A stretch of 64,000 nt of DNA from Bugula neritina (lineage: Eukaryota > Bryozoa > Gymnolaemata > Cheilostomatida > Bugulidae): the NCBI GenBank assembly GCA_964035545.1, contig CAXIUT010000205.1, positions 1-64,000 of the forward strand, read 5' to 3'. Shown piece after piece: positions 32,249 through 44,015 of the stretch (positions are counted from its first letter, which is position 1; every line of letters begins with the position of its first letter). Made by a program: the position numbers and the translations under genes. The notes under the pieces were generated by a model. That model was not told the DNA's origin, made no database searches, and saw only the letters and a program-made list of their open reading frames with translations.

Positions 32249-32617
32249 ATGTTTAAATATATATTATATACTTATATAAATGTATTTGTTTTTATGGTGT
32301 TGTCTTTAGGTCTATCTTGCATTTTCGTAGGTATTTGTTACTTCTTATCTAAGAGTAGATATAATTTTGAAAAGATCACAAGCTATGAGTGTGGGTTTGA
32401 TCCTTTTTCGGATACAAGAGAGCCTTTTGAAATTAAATTTTATTTAATAGCGATTCTATTTATTATTTTTGATGTAGAGATAATCTTTTTTTTACCATGA
32501 ATTGTTTGTCAAAAACAATTATTATTATTTGGGTATTATACAATGTATATATTTTTTATAATTTTAATAATTGGATTCTTCTATGAATTTAAAAAATGTT
32601 CTTTAGATTGAAATTAA
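32249..32617 (+). CDS. nad3: NADH dehydrogenase subunit 3
   Basis: 122 aa. Motif YECGFDPFSDTREPFEIKFY then LIAILFIIFDVEIIFFLPW is typical for nad3 with three helices. Stop TAA 32615. The nad1 frame begins inside its end (ATG 32596) or 2 bp after it (ATG 32620). Confidence 0.97.
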
Positions 32618-32619
32618 GT

Positions 32620-33597
32620 ATGTGTGTGTTTTTTTTTCTAGAAAAATTAAGTTTTTTTTTTATAACAATAATATTTGTTTTATTATGTATCGCGATATTT
32701 ACCTTGGTAGAAAGGAAAGTAATGGCGAGTGTACAAAGAAGAAAAGGCCCGAATATCACAGGTCTATTCGGATTCCTTCAACCCTTTGCAGATGGATTAA
32801 AATTATTATTAAAAGAAATAATAATACCGTCTAACAGTAATATATTTGTTTTCCTAATATCCCCCATTTTAACTTTATTTTTTACAATTTTTTTATTTTT
32901 TATGGTGCCTTTTTCTCCAGGTTATATTGTTTTAGAATCGCCCTTTTCAATACTGTTTTTATTAGCAATATCATCATTAAGTGTACATGGTATCATATTT
33001 TCAGGTTGGTCAAGTAATTCTAAATATGCCTTTTTAGGTAGTATTAGATCAGTATCTCAAATGATTTCATATGAAATTTGTCTAAGTACTATATTTATAG
33101 GTGTTATATTATTAAGTGGTTCTTATTCATTAATAGATCTAGTATACTATCAAGAACATGTTTGGTTTATAGTACCTCTATTCCCCTTATGGGTATTATT
33201 TGTGATTGTTTCTTTAGCTGAAACCAATCGTGCACCTTTTGATTTGCCTGAAGCCGAAGCCGAATTAGTAGCTGGTTATAATGTAGAATATTCTTCTATT
33301 TTGTTTGCAATGTTTTTTTTAGCAGAATACGGTAATATTTTAATAATGTGTTCTTTATCGACTATATTTTTTTTAGGTGGATGAAATAGCATTTTTTTTT
33401 TTAGTACTTATTTTTCTTTTGCTTTAAAAGTAAGTTTTCATGTTTTTTTGTTTTTATTAGTTAGATTCGCGTATCCAAGATATAGATACGATCAATTAAT
33501 GAAAATATGTTGAAAAACGATACTCCCATTATCTTTTTTTTTTATCCTCTTAGAAGCATCTGTAATGCTTGCTTTTAATATTTTTCCACATATATAA
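32620..33597 (+). CDS. nad1: NADH dehydrogenase subunit 1
   Basis: 325 aa. Shows FTLVERKVMASVQRRKGPNI, GFLQPFADGLKLLLKEIIIP, SLAETNRAPFDLPEAEAELV and AGYNVEYSS. An in-frame ATG at 32596 would overlap nad3 by 22 bp; 32620, 2 bp after the nad3 stop, is preferred. Eight hydrophobic segments. TAA at 33595. Confidence 0.97.
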
Positions 33598-33600
33598 TTG

Positions 33601-34563
33601 ATGCTTTTAAAAAGTATTTATAATTGTTTATATTATTCGAGTCAAAATAGAGAACTCTTTACTGTTATTTGTACTTTGGGCTCTTCTAAGAAGAATAAAG
33701 AAATACTTAATTACATATTTTTTTATATATATTCCAATGCAATATTATTAAAGTACCTCACTGATAAAGAAGATGAGAATAAAGTAAAGTATTTCAAAGA
33801 CCCTTTTTTATTGGGTAATGCGATTAGTAATAACGTAGTATTTTTGAATTTTGATATACAGCTTAAAAATAATTATTTTTTTTGACATTTCTTTTCTAAT
33901 GATTATTTAATTAGATCTTTTCTAAATGTAATTATGAATAGTGGTAAAAAGTACAACACTTATAATATAATCTATAAATCGTTTTATTTTATAAAAAAGC
34001 TAATAGGTATTCAACCTATATTACTTTTAAAAAAATTTCTATATAAGTACAGGTTTTTATTTAATATACACTACATAACTTTAAAATACAAAGTTATAAC
34101 TTTACCTAAATTACTTTCTGTAAAAAGTCAAATAAATAGATCAATAAAGTATATACTTAACACTTTGAAGTTCAAAAGTTTAAAAATAAAAAGTAACAAC
34201 AAGCACATATCTTTCTATAAAAGAATAAGTTATTTAGTATTGAATTTTTTTCTAAATAACTTTGTTTTTAAAAAAACAATTCAAAGACAAAGAGAACAGT
34301 TATTGAGAAATAAATATGTATTCTTCAAAGAAGAACATAAAAATAAATATATTACTAATGATGAGATTAATTCTAAAAAACCAAGATTATTTAAAATGAG
34401 AAAAACTAAATTCAGACAACGTTCTATAAATAAATCTTATAAAATAAAAAATAATAGAATAAAATATTTAAACACACCTTTTTTGATAAAAAATGATTTT
34501 TTAATAACAAATCATCAAATACATATATTATCAAAAAAAAAAATAAAATCGAAATGAATTTAG
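33601..34563 (+). CDS. rps7: Ribosomal protein S7
   Basis: 320 aa. The S7 core is in the middle: LIRSFLNVIMNSGKKYNTYN (for kfinxlMxdGKKxxA) and NIHYITLKYKVITLPKLLSV (for vev...YxvPvxv). The N-terminal ~95 residues are extra and the C-terminus is a Lys/Arg/Asn-rich extension. ATG 33601 is 3 bp after nad1. Ends KSKWI with TGA as Trp, then TAG. Confidence 0.85.
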
Positions 34564-34587
34564 CTCTTCAAAATTAACAATATTATT

Positions 34588-34643
34588 ATTTATTTTATTT
34601 TAATTTATTTTAAGTTCTTAAAATAAATTAAAATAAAATAAAT
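34588..34643. terminator. 26-bp perfect A/T hairpin between rps7 and nad9
   Basis: Arms 34588-34613 and 34618-34643 are fully complementary with loop GTTC. The stem consists only of A and T (TTATTTTATTTTAATTTATT type). It could be a processing or termination signal, or a replication structure. Confidence 0.85.
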
Positions 34644-34668
34644 TAAAATAAATAAATTAATTAACAAA

Positions 34669-35265
34669 ATGATTTATTCTTACCTCTCACAAATATATCC
34701 AAAATCTTTTTTAAAACATGTAAATTCTTTTAATACAAATCTTAATTTATTTACAAATAAAAATGTAGTTATTAAGAATAGTAAAACAAATCTTTACATA
34801 AAACACACTATTTTAAATAATTTTTTATATTTTTTATCTAAACATATGAATACCTCTTTGACACTATTTGTAGATTTGAGTGCGTCAGATTATCCTAATA
34901 GTATATATAGGTATTTATGTGTTTATAATTTATCATCTTTCTTTTATAATATGAGAGTTACTTTAAAAGTACCATTAAAAAAAAATTACATACATTCTAT
35001 AACCCATTTATACCATTGTGCGTCTTGATTTGAAAGAGAATGTTGAGATTTATTTGGTATTTTTTTTTTGAATAACATAGACTTACGTCGTTTATTATGC
35101 GATTATGGCTTTTCAGGGCATCCATTGAAGAAAGATTTTCCGCTTAGTGGCTTTTTTGAAATATATTTTTCATTATCTTCTAATTTAGTAGATTATAAAT
35201 ATATAAAAATGATCCAAGAATTTAGATTTTTTAATAACCAGTCTCCTTGGAAATACTATATATAA
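34669..35265 (+). CDS. nad9: NADH dehydrogenase subunit 9
   Basis: 198 aa, 30-kDa subunit of complex I. Diagnostic motifs: WFERECWDLFGIFFLNNIDL, RRLLCDYGFSGHPLKKDFPL and SG. The C-terminus ends QSPWKYYI. TGA codes Trp in the signature region. Length is normal. Confidence 0.97.
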
Positions 35266-35312
35266 ATATTAATATTTAAATATTCATAGTACAAGGCAAT
35301 TATATATTAGTG

Positions 35313-36812
35313 ATGTTGAATTTTATTTTTTTTATACCTGAATTTTTTTTTTTCTTTTCTGTATTATTAGTTTTAATTTACAGTATAAGTTATTCATTAT
35401 CTAGTTTTTTAAAATATCCAAATTTATATAAAAATATAATATATTTATCTATTTTATTTCTAGTATATACACTTTTTTTATTTCTTAATCAAAAAGGTGT
35501 GTTTTACTTCAATATAAATGTGCTATATAAACATAAAGGTAATATACTGTTAGAAACATTTTTTGTATTAATAACAATATTAATATTATTAACAACTTAT
35601 AATTATAATACAAATTATAAATTAAACTCATTTGAATATGTGATTCTTTTGTTAATTACTTTAGGTAATTCGTTTCTTTTTGTTAACTCTATGAACTTAG
35701 TTTTTTTATTTATATTGTTGGAATTACAAAACATCAGTATTAGCATTTTAATTGCTCTTAGTAGGTATAGTAGGTATTCTATAGAGGCAAGTATAAAATA
35801 CTTTATACTATCTTCTTTCTCTTCTTTATTATTATTATTCGGTATTTCTATACTCTATGGATGTACTGGCTTTTTATCAATACATGATGTATTTCTACTT
35901 TTAAACTCTTTTAATTCTATAGAAAATTCTTTAGTAATAATTAGCATAAACTTAAGTGCTCTATTTTTATTAATAGGTCTTTTATTTAAGATGTATAGTG
36001 TACCATTTCATTTATGGGTACCTGAAGTATACTCTTCCACTACAACAAATGTATTAATATACATTTCAACAATACCATTAATAGTTATGATTTTTTTTTT
36101 TTTAAAAATATATTTTTTTATTTTCTCAGACCTATTCGAATTAAAAAGTTTAATTTTTAATCTGATAGGTATTCTCACATTATTCATAGGTACAATAGGT
36201 ACTTTGTGACAAACTAATATAAAAAAACTCTTAGGTTATAGTACTATTACTATTAATGGTTTTTTTATATATTCATTGACCTTTTCAAATATGGAGTTGT
36301 TAGAATTAAGTATAATGTATATTTTAGTATATATACTAACTGTACTTTTATTTCTTGTGTTACTTTTAAATACACGATTGTGTAGTGTTAATACACAAAA
36401 CAAACAACATAGCAGTAATACTATCAATACTATTTATGATCTTTTCGATTTAAAATCATACAATAAAAGACTTTTTAATTTGTATTTATTAAAAATATTT
36501 TCACTTTCTGGTATACCACCTTTCATTGGTTTTTTAAGTAAATTATTTTGATTAAAATTATTTGCAATAGAATATTTTATATTTTTTTTTATTTTCATTT
36601 TTGTCTTTTTAATAAGTTTCTATAATTATATCAGATTATTAAAAAATACAACATCGAAATCAAATAAGAGTAAATTTAAATATCTTTCATTTAATCATAA
36701 CATATTCTATCTTTTTTTTATTGTACAATATTTTTTAATATACTGTATTTTTAATAGTGACTTTTTAATGGCTTTTATTAAACTTATTTTCTTTTCTACT
36801 ATCTTGATATAA
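35313..36812 (+). CDS. nad2: NADH dehydrogenase subunit 2
   Basis: 499 aa, antiporter-like membrane subunit of complex I. Shows LLELQNISISILIALSRYSR, YFILSSFSSLLLLFGISILY, FKMYSVPFHLWVPEVYSSTT and LSGIPPFIGFLSKLFW. About 14 hydrophobic segments. ATG 35313 is preceded in frame by GTG 35310. The TAA abuts the rps14 ATG with no gap. Confidence 0.96.
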
Positions 36813-37091
36813 ATGGTATACTCTTTAAAAAAAAGTATTAAATACAGACTTTTGTATAATAATGTAGAGAAGACTAAGTTTTTTAAGAATATTGTATTAA
36901 AAAATACATTTTTTTTTTTTGATATTTATAAATTTAATAAATTAAAAAATTATATCTCTATTTCTAAAATAAGAAATAGATGTGTCATTAGTAATCGTGC
37001 GCGTAGCACGTTTAAAAAGTTAAGAGTTTCTAGGTTTGTTTTTAAAGAGTATTCCAGTAATGGTCTATTCAATGGTATAAAAAAAAGTTAA
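36813..37091 (+). CDS. rps14: Ribosomal protein S14
   Basis: 92 aa. The C-terminal half is a clear match: IRNRCVISNRARSTFKKLRV and SRFVFKEYSSNGLFNGIKKS (for RNRCxxTGRxRgvxRxFrlSR..fRe.a..G.l.G..kaSW). It lacks the final Trp. It starts directly after nad2. Confidence 0.92.
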   Translation: MVYSLKKSIKYRLLYNNVEKTKFFKNIVLKNTFFFFDIYKFNKLKNYISISKIRNRCVISNRARSTFKKLRVSRFVFKEYSSNGLFNGIKKS

Positions 37092-37477
37092 TTTGTTTCT
37101 ATATAATCTAAACTATATCTGTGTAACATGATATTAATGTTATCTGAATTGAGTCTAAATATTGGGGTATCACTTTAATAGTTTTAATTCCCTCTAATAG
37201 TTTAAAGATAGTATCTTCTTTTATTAAGTTTTATTAAGTTTTATTAAGTTTTACTACGTTTTATAGAACGGCTAGTTTTATTAAGTTTTATTAAGTTTTA
37301 TTAAGTTTTACTACGTTTTATAGAACGGCTACTTTTTGTCTATTACCTAAGCAGATAATTCTCCTCCGTTCTTTTAGGAGGAGGAGGGGATTAAATGTAA
37401 AAAATACACATTTTAGGTATATATATTTCTACTTATACCTAAAATGGCACAACTAAGTTGTGACGGTTAAAAGAAGT
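37092..37477. repeat. Non-coding region with 57-bp tandem repeat and hairpins
   Basis: 386 bp without a gene. Two copies of a 56-bp unit (37219-37274 and 37276-37331) each contain three TTTTAT(T)AAG units, then TACTACG and ATAGAACGGCTA. Downstream hairpins: CTCCTCC/GGAGGAG (about 37361-37383), TAGGTATA/TATACCTA (about 37415-37442) and CACAAC-TAA-GTTGTG (37448-37462). It is the largest purely repetitive spacer and a candidate control region. Confidence 0.8.
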
Positions 37478-37957
37478 ATGATGTCTATAGTAAATAGTTT
37501 TGTTTTAGAGTTTTTAAAAGGGTTGCACACTACCTACACTTATTTATTTCATAGTAAAGTAACGTTAAATTATCCTTTTGAAAAAGGCCCTGTTAGTACT
37601 CGTTTTAGAGGTGAGCATTGTTTAAGACGTTATTCGACTGGTGAAGAGAGATGCATAGCTTGCAAATTATGTGAAGTGGTTTGCCCTGCATTAGCAATAA
37701 CGATAGAATCGGAATCTAGGTTTCTAGATAACAGTAGAAGGACGACGAAGTATGATATTGATATGACTAAATGTATATATTGTGGTTTTTGCCAAGAGGC
37801 TTGCCCTGTAGATGCCATCGTAGAAGGACCTAATTTTGAGTACTCTACAGAAACACATGAAGAGCTCTTATATAATAAACATAAGTTGTTATACAATGGC
37901 GATAAATGAGAATCAGAAATAAATGTGTCCTTGTCTAAAGAGTTATTTTTTAAATAA
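37478..37957 (+). CDS. nad8: NADH dehydrogenase subunit 8 (TYKY, two 4Fe-4S)
   Basis: 159 aa. Both ferredoxin-type clusters are intact: [16 protein letters not shown] and [20 protein letters not shown], followed by [30 protein letters not shown] precedes them, as in bacterial NuoI. ATG 37478 (or 37481) chosen; the open frame starts earlier with GTG. Composition is less AT-biased than the neighbours. Nad8 in mtDNA is found in few lineages. Confidence 0.97.
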
Positions 37958-38038
37958 TTCTGATAAATTATTATTATAACTATTAAAAAAGAGTCTGAGA
38001 AACTTCTCTTATTCTAAAGTGTTAACAATTTTCAAGTC
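37958..38038. other. Spacer nad8-nad4L
   Basis: 81 bp, AT-rich. I see nothing specific in it. Confidence 0.4.
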
Positions 38039-38311
38039 ATGATGTGAATAAATTTATTTTTTTCATTTAATTTATTTATAATAGGTATATTTGGTGTCCT
38101 TTTAGCTAGAAAGAATTTAATATTAGTAATAATGTCTTTAGAGCTGATGTTATTATCTATAAATCTTAATTTTATTTTTTTTTCTATTTACACAGACACT
38201 TTAGCAGGTCAGCTAGCTTCATTTTTTCTACTTGCAGTAGGAGCTTCAGAATCTGCAGTAGGGTTATCATTTATTGTAATCTATTACAAAGGTTATAGAT
38301 TTTACTATTAA
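38039..38311 (+). CDS. nad4L: NADH dehydrogenase subunit 4L
   Basis: 90 aa, three membrane helices. Shows GIFGVLLARKNLILVIMSLE, LMLLSINLNF and FLLAVGASESAVGLSFIVIY. It begins with two ATG codons followed by TGA (Trp). Two bp separate it from nad5, the usual nad4L-nad5 pair. Confidence 0.96.
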
Positions 38312-38313
38312 AT

Positions 38314-40416
38314 ATGTATTTACTTCCTATTTATTTTTGTATATCCTCTTTTTTATTTTCTTTTTTTTTCGGGAGATGTATTCTTAAAGAACACTTTTTA
38401 TTATTAATTATAATAAATTGTTATTTATCTTTTTTTATTTCTGTGTATATATTTAATGAAGTTTGCTTCCATCATATAAATACATATATCTTTATCTTTC
38501 CTTGATTAAAAATAACAACTCTAAATATATATTGATCTTTTTTATTCGATCCTTTATCAGCAACCATGTTAGTGGTGATAACATCAATATCACTTTGTGC
38601 CAATCTATATTCTATAGAATATATGTTTTATGACCCTCATAAAGTCCGATATTTCACATATTTATCTGTTTTTACATTTTCTATGCTGATGTTAGTAACA
38701 TCAAATAATGTACTTCAACTGTTTTTTGGTTGAGAGTTTGTAGGTATTTCTTCTTATTTATTAATAAACTTTTGATATAGTAGGATACAAGCAAATAAAT
38801 CCTCTATCTTAGCAGTAATGGTAAATAAAATAGGTGATATATTTTTATTATATACCTGTTTCATTTTACAAAAAACGTTTTCTAGTTTAGATTTTAATGT
38901 AATCTTTTTATGTCTGAATTCTTATGATTCTTATATAAATGTGTTCTTTTCTTGTATAGAAAATTCTATTTGTTATGAATTAATGTGGAACAATAACTGT
39001 ACTACATTAAGCTATATAGTCTTCTATAAAAACTTATTAGAAGAAATGTTCTTATATGATATTTCTAATAGTATTTCTTCTACGAATTTCTTATTTTATT
39101 CTAATTTAATATGTATTTTTGTTTTTATAGCCTCTATATGTAAATCAGCACAATTTGGTTTTCATTTTTGACTTGCAGAAGCAATGGAAGGTCCTACACC
39201 TGTATCTTCGTTATTACATGCTGCTACCATGGTGACTGCAGGTATTTTTTTAACTATAAGGATGAGCTTTTTATTTGATTATAGTACATATGTACCTATT
39301 TATATAATCTTTCTAGGTTCAATAACCACGTTTTTTAGTTCTATCATAGGTGTCACACAAAATGATATAAAAAAAATAGTAGCTTATTCAACTTGTAGTC
39401 AACTTGGTTATATGTATTTAAGTACAGGTATTTTTGCTTATAGCAATAGCATGTTTCATTTATTTAATCATGCTTTTTTTAAAGCACTTTTATTTTTATC
39501 TTCAGGTTATTTGATTCATTCTTTATCGAATGAACAAGATCTCAGAAAGATGGGGGGTTTAATAAAACTCTTACCTTTTGGTTATTTTTCTTTACTAATT
39601 GGTTCAATGTCTTTAATGGGAATACCTTATTTTTCAGGTTTTTTTTCTAAAGATATGATAATAGAAAATTTTTATAGTACTTTTGTAGTAGATCTAAATA
39701 ATATAAATAAATACCCTATTATTTATTTTTCTCAACTAATAGCACTAATATCTGTTGTTTTTACAATAGTATATAGTTTAAAAATAGTATTTTATGTTTT
39801 TCTTAATAGTTATAGTGGTTTACGCTATTATATAAACAATATCCACTTCTCTACATATTATATAATATTACCTGTGTTTTTTTTAGCACTATTAAGTATG
39901 ACTAGTGGTTATTTAACGAATGATTTGATGATTGGTACTGGTACGACTTTTTGGGGTAATTCAATAAATACTTCTAGTATGGTAGGCCTTTTTAGTAAAA
40001 AACATTATTATATAATATTATTTTGTGAATTTAAAAAATATACTTACTATTTAATTTTTTTTTTTAGTATTTATTATTTAACTTTATTTATATATTTTTT
40101 TTTTTTTGTTTCTAATTTATTTAAAATAAAATACTTAAATAAGTTATTCGTACATTTAAATAATAAAGTAATTTTTTTTAATAAATTGCTTATTTCTTCT
40201 ATCTTATATTCTATCTATTATATGTCTTATAATGTCTTTTATAAATTAGTAGATAAAAAGATCTTTGATTTCTTTTCTTCATTTAGCATAATATTTTATA
40301 TAAAAAATATAACTCTATTATTAAAAAAAAAAAAATTAAATATTATATATAACCCTATAGGAAGTATAATATTTTCTTTAATATTTTTTTTTATGTTTTT
40401 TATAATCATTATATAA
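38314..40416 (+). CDS. nad5: NADH dehydrogenase subunit 5
   Basis: 700 aa. Antiporter-like subunit with FDPLSATMLVVITSISLCAN, FFGWEFVGISSYLLINFWY, EGPTPVSSLLHAATMVTAGI, QNDIKKIVAYSTCSQLGYM and HLFNHAFFKALLFLSSG. An insertion of about 70 residues lies between NKIGDIFLL and the conserved KSAQFGFHFWL. TGA Trp codons occur at conserved sites. Stop 40414-40416, one base before cox11. Confidence 0.97.
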
Positions 40417-40417
40417 T

Positions 40418-41170
40418 ATGTATTTCTCTCTTTTAGAGAGTAAGTTAAAGAAGTACAATAACAAACCTTCTTTAATGAGAATAAGTTTTTTTTTATTAAT
40501 TGTAATGTGAATTAATTTTTTTTTTTATTCCTTGATCACAATAACTATCTATAAGTTATTGTGTTTTAATGTGGACTACTTTATATTTAATGTATATAAA
40601 TTAAATAAAAATATTAATGTTTTTTATAGTTTAACTGGTTTTTTAGAAACTTGTTTAAGTTACAACTCGGTAGAGAGTTATAGTTATAACAGTTACTCTA
40701 TAAGCAATTGTTTAAAACCATTTAATATTTTTTATATATTAGATGTAGTCGAATTCAAATACTTATATTTAATAGATAAAGAAGATTTAAATATGAATAA
40801 TAATATAATGTTTAATAATCTTATATATTTAAATTTTTATATAAGATCAAGTAACTTCTTATGGGTAGATGTGATATCACTACAAAAAACATTGATTATT
40901 AACATAGGTGAAACCGTTTTATTTTTTTTTAGGATGTTTAACCCTACACATTTCAATTTGAAATTGATTACTATATATATAGTACATCCTAATGAAACCT
41001 CTCTGTATTTAAATAAAATACAGTGTTTTTGTTATAATTTAATGTTTTTATATCCATTGGAGCTAATCGATTTACCAGTGTTGTTATATATTGATAGCCT
41101 TTATATATATTTTTATGATTTGAAGTTGTATAATACATTCTTTGTGTACTATATAACTTTCTTCAATTAA
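40418..41170 (+). CDS. cox11: Cytochrome c oxidase assembly protein Cox11
   Basis: 250 aa. One N-terminal membrane helix followed by an intermembrane-space domain. The C-terminal part carries the Cox11 copper motif YLNKIQCFCYNL (for FnKIQCFCFeeQ), then LELIDLPVLLYIDSLY (for vdmPVfFyIDPe) and YNTFFVYYITFF. Cox11 delivers copper to CuB of cox1. Mitochondrial-encoded cox11 is known from very few eukaryotes (jakobids). Upstream nad5 ends 1 bp before. Confidence 0.92.
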
Positions 41171-41187
41171 CTTTTTTACTATATGTG

Positions 41188-41259
41188 GTCAGTGTAGCCA
41201 AGTGGTAAGGCATTGGTTTTTGATTCCAAGATACGGAGGTTCGAATCCTCCCACTGGGT
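41188..41259 (+). tRNA. trnQ: tRNA-Gln (UUG)
   Basis: Cloverleaf with D stem GCC/GGC, anticodon stem TTGGT/TCCAA with loop TTTTGAT (anticodon TTG), and T stem GGAGG/CCTCC. Acceptor GTCAGTG/CACTGGG mispairs at position 1 (G.G). Confidence 0.9.
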
Positions 41260-41305
41260 CTATGTTAAAACCTATTAAAATATAATTTTACTTGGCCTTT
41301 AAAGG

Positions 41306-41377
41306 TAGCCCATAACTCAATGGTAGAGTATTTGCTTGATAAGCAAAAGGTTAGTGGTTCGATTCCACTTGGGCGTA
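41306..41377 (+). tRNA. trnI: tRNA-Ile (GAU)
   Basis: D stem ACTC/GAGT, anticodon loop with GAT, T stem AGTGG/CCACT. Acceptor TAGCCCA/TGGGCGT mispairs at positions 1 and 2; the other five pairs are good. Confidence 0.9.
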
Positions 41378-41649
41378 TCGAACTTCTGGCTTCAAGTAGT
41401 ACGATACCACTTGTCGACCCCCCTTCCGGGTAATCCACATTATAACAAATCTTAAAAGTCTTTAATATAACAAATAAAACGACTTTCTTAATAATAATTC
41501 TTTAGTTGAATGAAAACATTGTTTTTTTCTCTACGGTCTATGAGGAGTAGATAGTAAAGATTCTAAAATACAAAGATATGAGGTATCAAATCCTTTTAAG
41601 AATGATATATACTTAGATCTATTCAAGGTTAATGTCTTTAAAGCTCTTA
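41378..41649. other. Spacer trnI to rns
   Basis: About 272 bp. A GC-richer start contains complementary CAAGT/ACTTG around 41394-41415, and a CCCCCCTTCC run follows. The rest is AT-rich leader of the small rRNA. No gene recognised. Confidence 0.45.
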
Positions 41650-43533
41650 ACCGATTAAGTATTGGGTTTGATTCTGGCTCGGAGTGAACGCTTAGCTCAT
41701 ACTTTACACATGCTAGTCAAACATATATATTACTGTGTGCTTATTCAAAATGAACACACAATGGTACCAAATAGTTTATTATTATTGATTTTATATATTT
41801 ATGTGGCGTATTGGTGAGTACAATGTATAAAAAGTTATCTTTTTGCTAGGAATGTTTATTTTTATTAATTCCTAATAACTTTATTTAATATAAAGAGATA
41901 AAGGTTGATAAATCGCAATGAGGTATTTGTATGTAGTTTTAGGTAGTTGGTCCTATTAAAAGAGTACCAAGCCAATCATGCTTAGCTGCGCTTAGAGGTA
42001 GTCCAGTCACATGGGAAAGGAGGTTATTTCCTACTTTTTTAGAAGAGCTGCAGTGAGGAATCTTGGGCAATGAGTTAGCGCTTGACCCAGTAATGTTCGA
42101 AGTGTGAATAAAGTATGTTGACTGTAAAACACTATAGCACAATAACAAATAATGATCTTGTCGCTACATAGCACCGGCTAATCTCCGTGCCAGCCGCCGC
42201 GGTAATACGGAAGGTGCCAGTGTTACTCTTCCTAACTGGGCGTAAAGGGTAGGTAGGCGATAATTTAAGTTTTATATTAAATTCCAATCTAATTGTAATC
42301 TATTCTAAACTATTTTATTTGAGTAGTATAAAAGTTCTTGTTATTTGAAGTTTAGGTCTAATAGTCTTTAGATTTCGTAGTAATTCCAAAGGTTAAGACA
42401 TAGTTCTATTTACTACTGACGCTGATTTACTAAAGTATGGGTATCGAACGGGATTAGATACCCCTGTAGTCCATACCGTAAACGATGAATATTAAATGTT
42501 TAAAAACAATGAATTAAATTAATATTTATTATAATTTATTTTTTTATGTTTTTTTATGTTAAAGCTAACGCGTTAAATATTCCGCCTGATTAGTATGATC
42601 GCAAGATTCAAAGTTAAAGAAATTGACGGAGGTTATTTTAAAGCAGTGGAGCATGTGGTTTAATTCGATACACCGCGAGGAATCTTACCAATTTTTGTAT
42701 AGTGTATTAAATAATAAGATATAATAAAGAGATCTTTATTATATATATAATATATTATTTTATAAAGTATTATAAGTAGTACTTTAATTATGTTAAAATG
42801 GTTGTTAAACTTTTAAAAATCATATTAAAAAATAATCACTTTCATATATATACAAAAAGGCTCCCCACCTAAAAAGTAGGGAGTAACTACAGGTGTTGCA
42901 TGGCTGTCGTAAATTCGTGTTGTGAAATGTTTTCTTTTTCCTATACTATCTTAACGAATAAAACCCTGGTATTTTTTAGTTGTCTTTATGTTCTTTAGAT
43001 TGCACTTGGTTAAAAGTGATCTACTATACACATAAAAGTTAAAATTCTAAATATTATTTTATATTTGTAGTATTTAATAAAAATATCATAGTATTATATA
43101 TTTTTATATGAAGCAAATTTAAATATGGGATCACTACAAGTCAATATGGCCTTTATAAATTGGGCTACACATGTGCTACAATGGTAATTACAAAAAGTTG
43201 CAAATATGTAAGTATGAGCAAATCTATAAAAATTATCTTTTAATTCGGATTGTTCTTTGTAACTCAAGGACATAAAGTAGGAATTGCTAGTAATCGTATA
43301 TTAGTGTGGTACGGTGAATATTTTATATAACCTCGTACATACCGCCCGTCACGCTAGAGGTTACCGTATTATTGTTTAAGTTGTTGTACTTTTTTTATTA
43401 TTTTATTTTTTTTATATGTTTAAAGCGTTTAGATCAGATAAAAATATCTTTAGTATTTTACCAATATAGTATTGTTGACTTTAGTGAAGTCGTAACATGG
43501 TAGTTGTAGGGGAACCTGTTGCTGGAAAAATGT
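41650..43533 (+). rRNA. rns: Small subunit ribosomal RNA
   Basis: Bacterial-type 16S of about 1.88 kb. 5' TTTGATTCTGGCTCGGAG, the 530 loop CAGCCGCCGCGGTAATAC (near 42190), GGATTAGATACCCCTGTAGT, CACCGCGAGGAATCTTACC, TACCGCCCGTCACGC (near 43345) and the 3' GGGGAACCTGTTGCTGG. There is no CCTCC anti-Shine-Dalgarno tail. Some variable regions are enlarged and AT-rich. Ends estimated. Confidence 0.95.
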
Positions 43534-43807
43534 CATTTACCTAAAATACTTTTTATTCTATTCTAACTTGCGAAATATAAAGTTCTAATTAGTATATCTT
43601 TTAAATATCATAAGTAAAGATACTTACATTAATAGTTTAATACTTTTTTAAAAAACTATAATAAGGACCCTAGTCTTAAGTTTTTAGCTCTATTCGCCAG
43701 ACCGCGCCATAGAGTTTTTTTAGATAGAAGCGTTATAACTTGACGAAGTTGTAGGAGAGCTGTAATCCTGGGTGTCAGAACCTTTAAATCTGTGTTTTTC
43801 CCTATGG

Positions 43808-43860
43808 AACTACCCCAAGGTAGTTACCTATGGTACCATAGGTAACTACTTGGGGTAGTT
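43808..43860. repeat. 26-bp near-perfect palindrome
   Basis: Arms 43808-43834 and 43835-43860 are complementary with a single bulged G (43819), centred on GGTACC with no loop. The arm contains ACTACCCCAA...GTAGTTACC. Confidence 0.9.
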
Positions 43861-43918
43861 AACGGTAGGGTGAGTCCTAAGACGGAGCGGTCCAACGCCT
43901 TCTAGGTTTTTAGTGGGT

Positions 43919-44015
43919 GTAGCAGTTTAGTTTAGTTTACACTCGGGTGGTTAGGTGGGTACGGGTGTAGGTAGCAGTTTAGTTTAGTTTACACTCGGGT
44001 GGTTAGGTGGGTACG
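43919..44015. repeat. 45-bp direct repeat, two copies
   Basis: Identical 45-mers at 43919-43963 and 43971-44015 (begin GTAGCAGTTTAG, end GGTGGGTACG), separated by GGTGTAG. A shorter CTCGGGTGG recurs at about 44027. Confidence 0.9.

Noticed and set aside
32622-32834. 70-codon + strand ORF inside nad1
   Set aside because: Alternative frame of nad1, which has clear family motifs.
41939-42148. Minus-strand ORF within rns
   Set aside because: Antisense to conserved 16S sequence.
43660-43790. 5S rRNA gene
   Set aside because: Size is right but the conserved loop C and loop E sequences are not found and the ends do not pair convincingly.
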